A program made the translations under genes and the position numbers. The notes beneath the pieces were generated by a model. It searched no databases. It was not told where the DNA came from and saw nothing but the letters and a program-made list of their open reading frames with translations. From the NCBI GenBank assembly GCA_046485045.1, contig JAWOHT010000200.1:66162-130161 (forward strand): a stretch of DNA of 64,000 nt. The letters run 5' to 3'. The stretch comes from JAFGPL01 sp046485045 (GTDB lineage: Bacteria > Bacteroidota > Bacteroidia > Bacteroidales > UBA10428). This document shows positions 60,570-64,000 of the stretch, in pieces; within the stretch, counting starts at the first letter, position 1; the number at the start of each line of letters is the position of its first letter.

Positions 60570-61364
60570 ATGAAAATAATTGATCTTGACGACACCAATA
60601 AATCGCTTTATTTCTGCTGTCTCGAAGACTGGTCTGATGAAATGAAGGAATCGGGCAATCATAAAGAGTGCTGGTATAACCTGATGAAAGACAAAGGTCT
60701 GCGGGTAAAACTGGCAGCAGATGACAATGGAAATATCGGTGGGATGATACAGTATATCCCTGTCGAATACAGTCCGGCCATAGGCGAAAATCTATATTAT
60801 GTTAGCTGCATCTGGGTTCACGGGCACAAACAGGGACGAGGTGATTTCAGAAAGAAGGGGTTAGGCAAAGCGCTAATTAAAGCCGCCGAAGTTGATACAA
60901 AGTCACTCGGAGCCAAAGGACTGGCTGTTTGGGGACTGTCAATTCCTGTATTCATGAGGGCCTCATGGTTTAAAAAACAAGGCTATGTGAAAGCTGATAA
61001 ACAGGGAATAAGGGTCTTGTTATGGAAAAAATTCTCAGATGATGCAATTCCTCCCAGGTGGGTTGAAACAAAAAAGTTCAGATTAGTGCCCCCGCCCGGC
61101 AAAGTAACTGTTACATCCTTCATCAACGGCCATTGTCCGGGAATGAACATCGTACACGAAAGGGCAAAAAGAGCTTCGTTGGAGTTTGCCGGAAAAGTAG
61201 AATTTAACACCATAAATACCATTAATAAAGAAGATATAGAGAAATGGGGCATGATGGACGCACTTTTTATTGATAACAAAAGCATCAACATGGGCCCGCC
61301 GCCCTCATTCAAAAAAATAAGAAGTAAGATAGAAAAAAAGGTGAAAAAGCTAAGGGTGAAATAA
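60570..61364 (+). CDS. GNAT acetyltransferase with YoaP-like C-terminal domain
   Basis: 264 residues from the ATG at 60570; a TTG 14 codons upstream is unlikely. Residues about 30-150 form a GNAT domain with the acetyl-CoA loop (GRGDFRKKGLGKALIKAAE). Residues about 175-235 (GKVTVTSFINGHCPGMNIVHERAKRAS) match the thioredoxin-like YoaP region with a Cys-Pro-Gly motif. The tail is Lys-rich. Substrate unknown. It overlaps the convergent antiporter gene by 15 bases. Confidence 0.85.
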   Translation: MKIIDLDDTNKSLYFCCLEDWSDEMKESGNHKECWYNLMKDKGLRVKLAADDNGNIGGMIQYIPVEYSPAIGENLYYVSCIWVHGHKQGRGDFRKKGLGKALIKAAEVDTKSLGAKGLAVWGLSIPVFMRASWFKKQGYVKADKQGIRVLLWKKFSDDAIPPRWVETKKFRLVPPPGKVTVTSFINGHCPGMNIVHERAKRASLEFAGKVEFNTINTINKEDIEKWGMMDALFIDNKSINMGPPPSFKKIRSKIEKKVKKLRVK

Positions 61365-63503
61365 GCCTAAAAATTTTTTCAGCTTTCTGAACAACCTGTC
61401 TGCAAAACTAATATTTTCTGCAAAGGTTGTATCGAAAATTATTTCTGTTTTAAAACCAGGGGTAAAAGCGGTTCCGGGTAATTCGGGATAGATGATGATA
61501 AGGCTGTTGTCTTTAAAGTACCTGTCCAGATATATGGGTAGTTCTTCGAACATGAGGTTATAAGACACCGTTTTTTTTCTGGAGGAGATAAAAACAAGCA
61601 TATCATTTTTTAATATTTTTTCAGCTATAGCCGGATAATCCTGCCAATCCCCCTGTCCTGTAAGGGAGACCCCAAGTTTTGAAAAGTCCCTGAACTGGTA
61701 TTCCAGTATTTTTTTCCACGAATTATCAGAAGCGAAAACTATGACTTTAAAATTGTACTGCCTTGCAATCGTCAGTATCCGTTCAAAGACTTTTCTGAAG
61801 CCAAATTCAAATTCAGCACATGTTGGAACAACCACAGCCAATCTCTTGCAGGTGTTCAATGGTTGAAGGGGTTTGAAAATATAAACCGCCTGTGTAGATT
61901 TTGATAAAAGTGCTTCGGTGAGATATCCCAGATGAGAATCTGTAAGAGATTGTTTCTGGTGAAGACCGATTATAAGATCTGTAATTTCTGTTTCGCGCAT
62001 AGTAAAAATAATGGCATTGGCCACATTGATATCATGCCTGTTTAACGGTTCAATATAAGTATTGGCGGCTGCGCCGGTTTTAACAGCTCTTTCCAGCAGC
62101 TTCATACCATCTGAACGGCTTTTGGCTTCATAATCCTGGTCTGATACTATATTTAGCGCATAAATCTGATCTTCTGCATTTTTATTTATCAGTGTTGTTC
62201 CAAGTTGAATTAATGAATCTACTGTATTGGGATTTGAAATCGGTATAAGAAACTTTGATTTGGTAACTGAGCCGGGCTTAAACTCTTTTTTATCTGTAAG
62301 GGCAAGATTTCTTGCCGACCTGTATGCGGCAAACGACGCATGTGTGCATGTAACCAGAATCATGATAATGGTACCGTTAAGAATATCATCGTTTAAAAGA
62401 CGTATGGCATTACCGTTTGCATCATATCCGAGAATGATATTATAACCAATCATTACAGCCGCGAGCGTTGCTGCAGCCTGGGCATTGCTTAGTCCGAAAA
62501 TCATCCATAGTTCGTCTTTTGAATACCTGAACGATTTAGCTGTGAACCATGCAGCCAGAAATTTGCTAAGAGTGGCTATAACTGTCATCACAAACGCAAC
62601 AATTAAAGACCGTGGACCGGTTAAAAACACCCTGTAATCAACAATCATTCCAACACTTATAAGAAAAAAGGGTATAAAAAGAGAATTCCCGATGAATTCA
62701 ATTCTGTTCATAAGCGGAGAGGTTCTTGGAATTAACCTGTTAAGTGCCACACCAGATAGAAATGCACCTATTATAGGTTCAACACCTGAAATCCAGGCCA
62801 GTATACCCGAAAGAAAAACAATACCCATTACAAAAATAAACTGCGATATCTGGTCGTCATCATTTTTAAAGTACCAGCGTGTAACACGAGGAATTATAAC
62901 CAAAATAATTACCACGGTCATCATGAACAAAATAGACATTTTGAGCCAAAAAAACACTCCCAATTCTCCTTCAACTATCTTTACAATTACTGCAAGTACC
63001 ATCAGGGCTAAAGTATCGGTTATAATTGTGCCCCCCACTGTTATGGTAACAGACCTGTTTTTTACGACCCCGTAACGGCTCACAATTGGGTATGCTATGA
63101 GTGTGTGCGAAGCAAACATACTTGCTAAAAGCACCGAAGTGATAAGGGTGAAATTGAGAACATAAAAACTTACAAGGGTACCAATGATCATGGGAATTGA
63201 GAAGGTAAAAAGTCCAAAAACGATGCTTTTGTTTTTATTGGTTTTTAACTCCGCCATATCCATCTCCAAACCAGCCAGGAACATTATATAAAGTAACCCG
63301 GCAGTGCCGAATAACAAAATACCCGTGTCGCGGGCCAGAATATCAAATCCGTTTGGTCCTACAACAGCCCCAGCCAGAATCAATCCGATTATATGAGGAA
63401 TCCTGATTTTTCTTAAAACCACAGGCACAAAGAACAAAATAATGATGATGAGTGAAAATATCAGGATAGGATCCTCAAAGGGAAGCTTGATAGCGACATT
63501 CAT
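61350..63503 (-). CDS. CPA2-type cation:proton antiporter with a cytoplasmic USP-like region
   Basis: 717 residues. Residues about 10-395 form 11-13 membrane helices of the Na+/H+ exchanger fold (IPHIIGLILAGAVVGPNGFDIL, LLYIMFLAGLEMDM, FLSGVALNRLIPRTSPL). Residues about 415-700 are soluble with two universal-stress-like halves (LIPISNPNTVDSLIQLGTTL, KRLAVVVPTCAEFEFGF). It exchanges Na+ or K+ for H+ at the inner membrane; the ion is not certain. A similar gene starts divergently at 63693. Confidence 0.9.
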   Translation of the reverse strand: MNVAIKLPFEDPILIFSLIIIILFFVPVVLRKIRIPHIIGLILAGAVVGPNGFDILARDTGILLFGTAGLLYIMFLAGLEMDMAELKTNKNKSIVFGLFTFSIPMIIGTLVSFYVLNFTLITSVLLASMFASHTLIAYPIVSRYGVVKNRSVTITVGGTIITDTLALMVLAVIVKIVEGELGVFFWLKMSILFMMTVVIILVIIPRVTRWYFKNDDDQISQFIFVMGIVFLSGILAWISGVEPIIGAFLSGVALNRLIPRTSPLMNRIEFIGNSLFIPFFLISVGMIVDYRVFLTGPRSLIVAFVMTVIATLSKFLAAWFTAKSFRYSKDELWMIFGLSNAQAAATLAAVMIGYNIILGYDANGNAIRLLNDDILNGTIIMILVTCTHASFAAYRSARNLALTDKKEFKPGSVTKSKFLIPISNPNTVDSLIQLGTTLINKNAEDQIYALNIVSDQDYEAKSRSDGMKLLERAVKTGAAANTYIEPLNRHDINVANAIIFTMRETEITDLIIGLHQKQSLTDSHLGYLTEALLSKSTQAVYIFKPLQPLNTCKRLAVVVPTCAEFEFGFRKVFERILTIARQYNFKVIVFASDNSWKKILEYQFRDFSKLGVSLTGQGDWQDYPAIAEKILKNDMLVFISSRKKTVSYNLMFEELPIYLDRYFKDNSLIIIYPELPGTAFTPGFKTEIIFDTTFAENISFADRLFRKLKKFLGLFHP

Positions 63504-63519
63504 AATAGTCAGGTTTGGT

Positions 63520-63527
63520 CAAAATTA
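63520..63527 (-). promoter_or_regulatory. Candidate -7 box TAATTTTG for the minus-strand antiporter
   Basis: Exact match on the minus strand, 16 bases before the ATG at 63503. No well-spaced TTG. Confidence 0.45.
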
Positions 63528-63678
63528 TATAAATTCAGGACGCATTTTTCTTTTTGCAGTAATAATTTTAAAATATTGAGTCTGGCGATCCATGTCTGAA
63601 ATATTTTATTACTGCCAACAGAACAATTTGCGAAAAAGATGGTAAAACTTATCTTCCCGGCTCCCGAAAAAAAAAGAC

Positions 63679-63686
63679 TACCTTTG
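63679..63686 (+). promoter_or_regulatory. Promoter -7 box TACCTTTG for the plus-strand antiporter
   Basis: Exact TAnnTTTGC match six bases before the ATG at 63693, so the transcript would have almost no leader. No TTG at the usual distance. Confidence 0.45.
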
Positions 63687-63692
63687 CAAAAT

Positions 63693-64000
63693 ATGCCAGA
63701 TATGATATTAAATATAATATTACCCATTACCGATCCGGTATTAAAATTTTTAATCATCCTGCTTATTATCCTTTTTATTCCTATCCTTTCGGAGAGATTA
63801 AAACTACCACATCTTCTGGGAATGATCATTGCAGGAATTCTCATCGGGCCTTTTGGATTCAATTTGCTTACGCGTGACAGTAGTATTATCTTATCGGGTA
63901 CAGCTGGTTTGTTATACATCATGTTTCTGGCAGGCCTTGAAATAGATATGAACGATTTCAAAAAAAATGCAGGTAAAAGCACTGTTTTGGGCATTTATGG
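63693..64000 (+). CDS. CPA2-type cation:proton antiporter (cut by the window end)
   Basis: The first ~102 residues only; the gene runs off the window. The sequence (LKLPHLLGMIIAGILIGPFGFNLLTRD, LSGTAGLLYIMFLAGLEIDMNDFKK) is closely similar to the start of the minus-strand antiporter at 61350-63503, so the two are divergent paralogues. The ATG at 63693 follows a -7 box directly. Confidence 0.9.
   Translation, partial: MPDMILNIILPITDPVLKFLIILLIILFIPILSERLKLPHLLGMIIAGILIGPFGFNLLTRDSSIILSGTAGLLYIMFLAGLEIDMNDFKKNAGKSTVLGIY

Noticed and set aside
63509..63994. 161-codon minus-strand frame at the window end
   Set aside because: It is antisense to the second antiporter, whose plus-strand translation has the family motifs.
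1..64000. CRISPR array, rRNA operon or phage structural genes
   Set aside because: No regularly spaced repeats, no rRNA sequence and no capsid, tail or terminase proteins were seen.

Overview
The window reads as chromosomal DNA of a Bacteroidota bacterium, probably a Bacteroidales/Marinilabiliales-like or flavobacterial relative. The grounds are type IX secretion and gliding genes (PorX, SprE/PorW, GldH, a PorP/SprF protein, and a surface protein with a gliding-type C-terminal domain), Bacteroidota promoter boxes (TAnnTTTG, sometimes with TTG about 19-21 bases upstream), A-rich translation starts without strong Shine-Dalgarno sites, and the exbB-x-exbD-exbD gene order. No species can be named from the sequence alone.

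Layout. 1-4421: rlmH and a very large membrane histidine kinase. 4607-15322: a same-strand cluster of surface and signalling genes (giant Gly-rich/Ig-like T9SS cargo, PorP/SprF-like protein, PD40+PKD protein, unknown exported protein, propeller-type sensor with a PP2C phosphatase output). 15386-22109: an RluB/RsuA-type pseudouridine synthase, glmM and an efflux set (adaptor, MacB-type permease, TolC) with no ATPase gene. 22219-30424 (minus): zinc peptidase lipoprotein, ald, tsaE, porX, sprE. 30541-35845 (minus): Nfu and Mrp iron-sulfur proteins, an alkyltransferase-like protein, trmB, gldH, ricT-like gene, holB. 36059-42250 (plus): pgk, proC, cysE, cysK, tatD, ansA. Then tRNA-Ser(GGA), the ExbB/ExbD operon, a GT2-ECF sigma-rsmG operon, a PP2C phosphatase and a lone receiver, and tRNA-Ser(GCT).

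The accessory region lies between tRNA-Ser(GCT) (49229-49315) and tRNA-Pro(CGG) (59046-59118, minus). A minus-strand cassette holds a small XRE regulator, a fused type IIG restriction-modification enzyme, a TIR-domain protein starting 7 bases after the RM gene, a HipA-like kinase and a DUF3037-like partner. It is bounded by two 54-bp direct repeats that match at 53 of 54 bases and lie 9,542 bp apart. Each repeat is also a hairpin followed by a T run on the minus strand, so it looks like a duplicated transcription terminator: one copy ends tRNA-Pro, the other ends the cassette. There is no integrase. Composition changes inside the RM gene, with the specificity half and the TIR gene much more AT-rich than the methylase half. 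This cassette is the best candidate for an undescribed system.

59210-64000: heptose-7-phosphate kinase (rfaE1/hldA type), a GNAT protein with a YoaP-like C-terminus, and two divergent CPA2-type cation:proton antiporters, the second cut by the window end. Several starts were moved from TTG codons to internal ATGs because a promoter -7 box covers the TTG (the 4607 gene, cysE, ansA, ricT-like) or because the internal ATG begins the conserved N-terminus or signal peptide.
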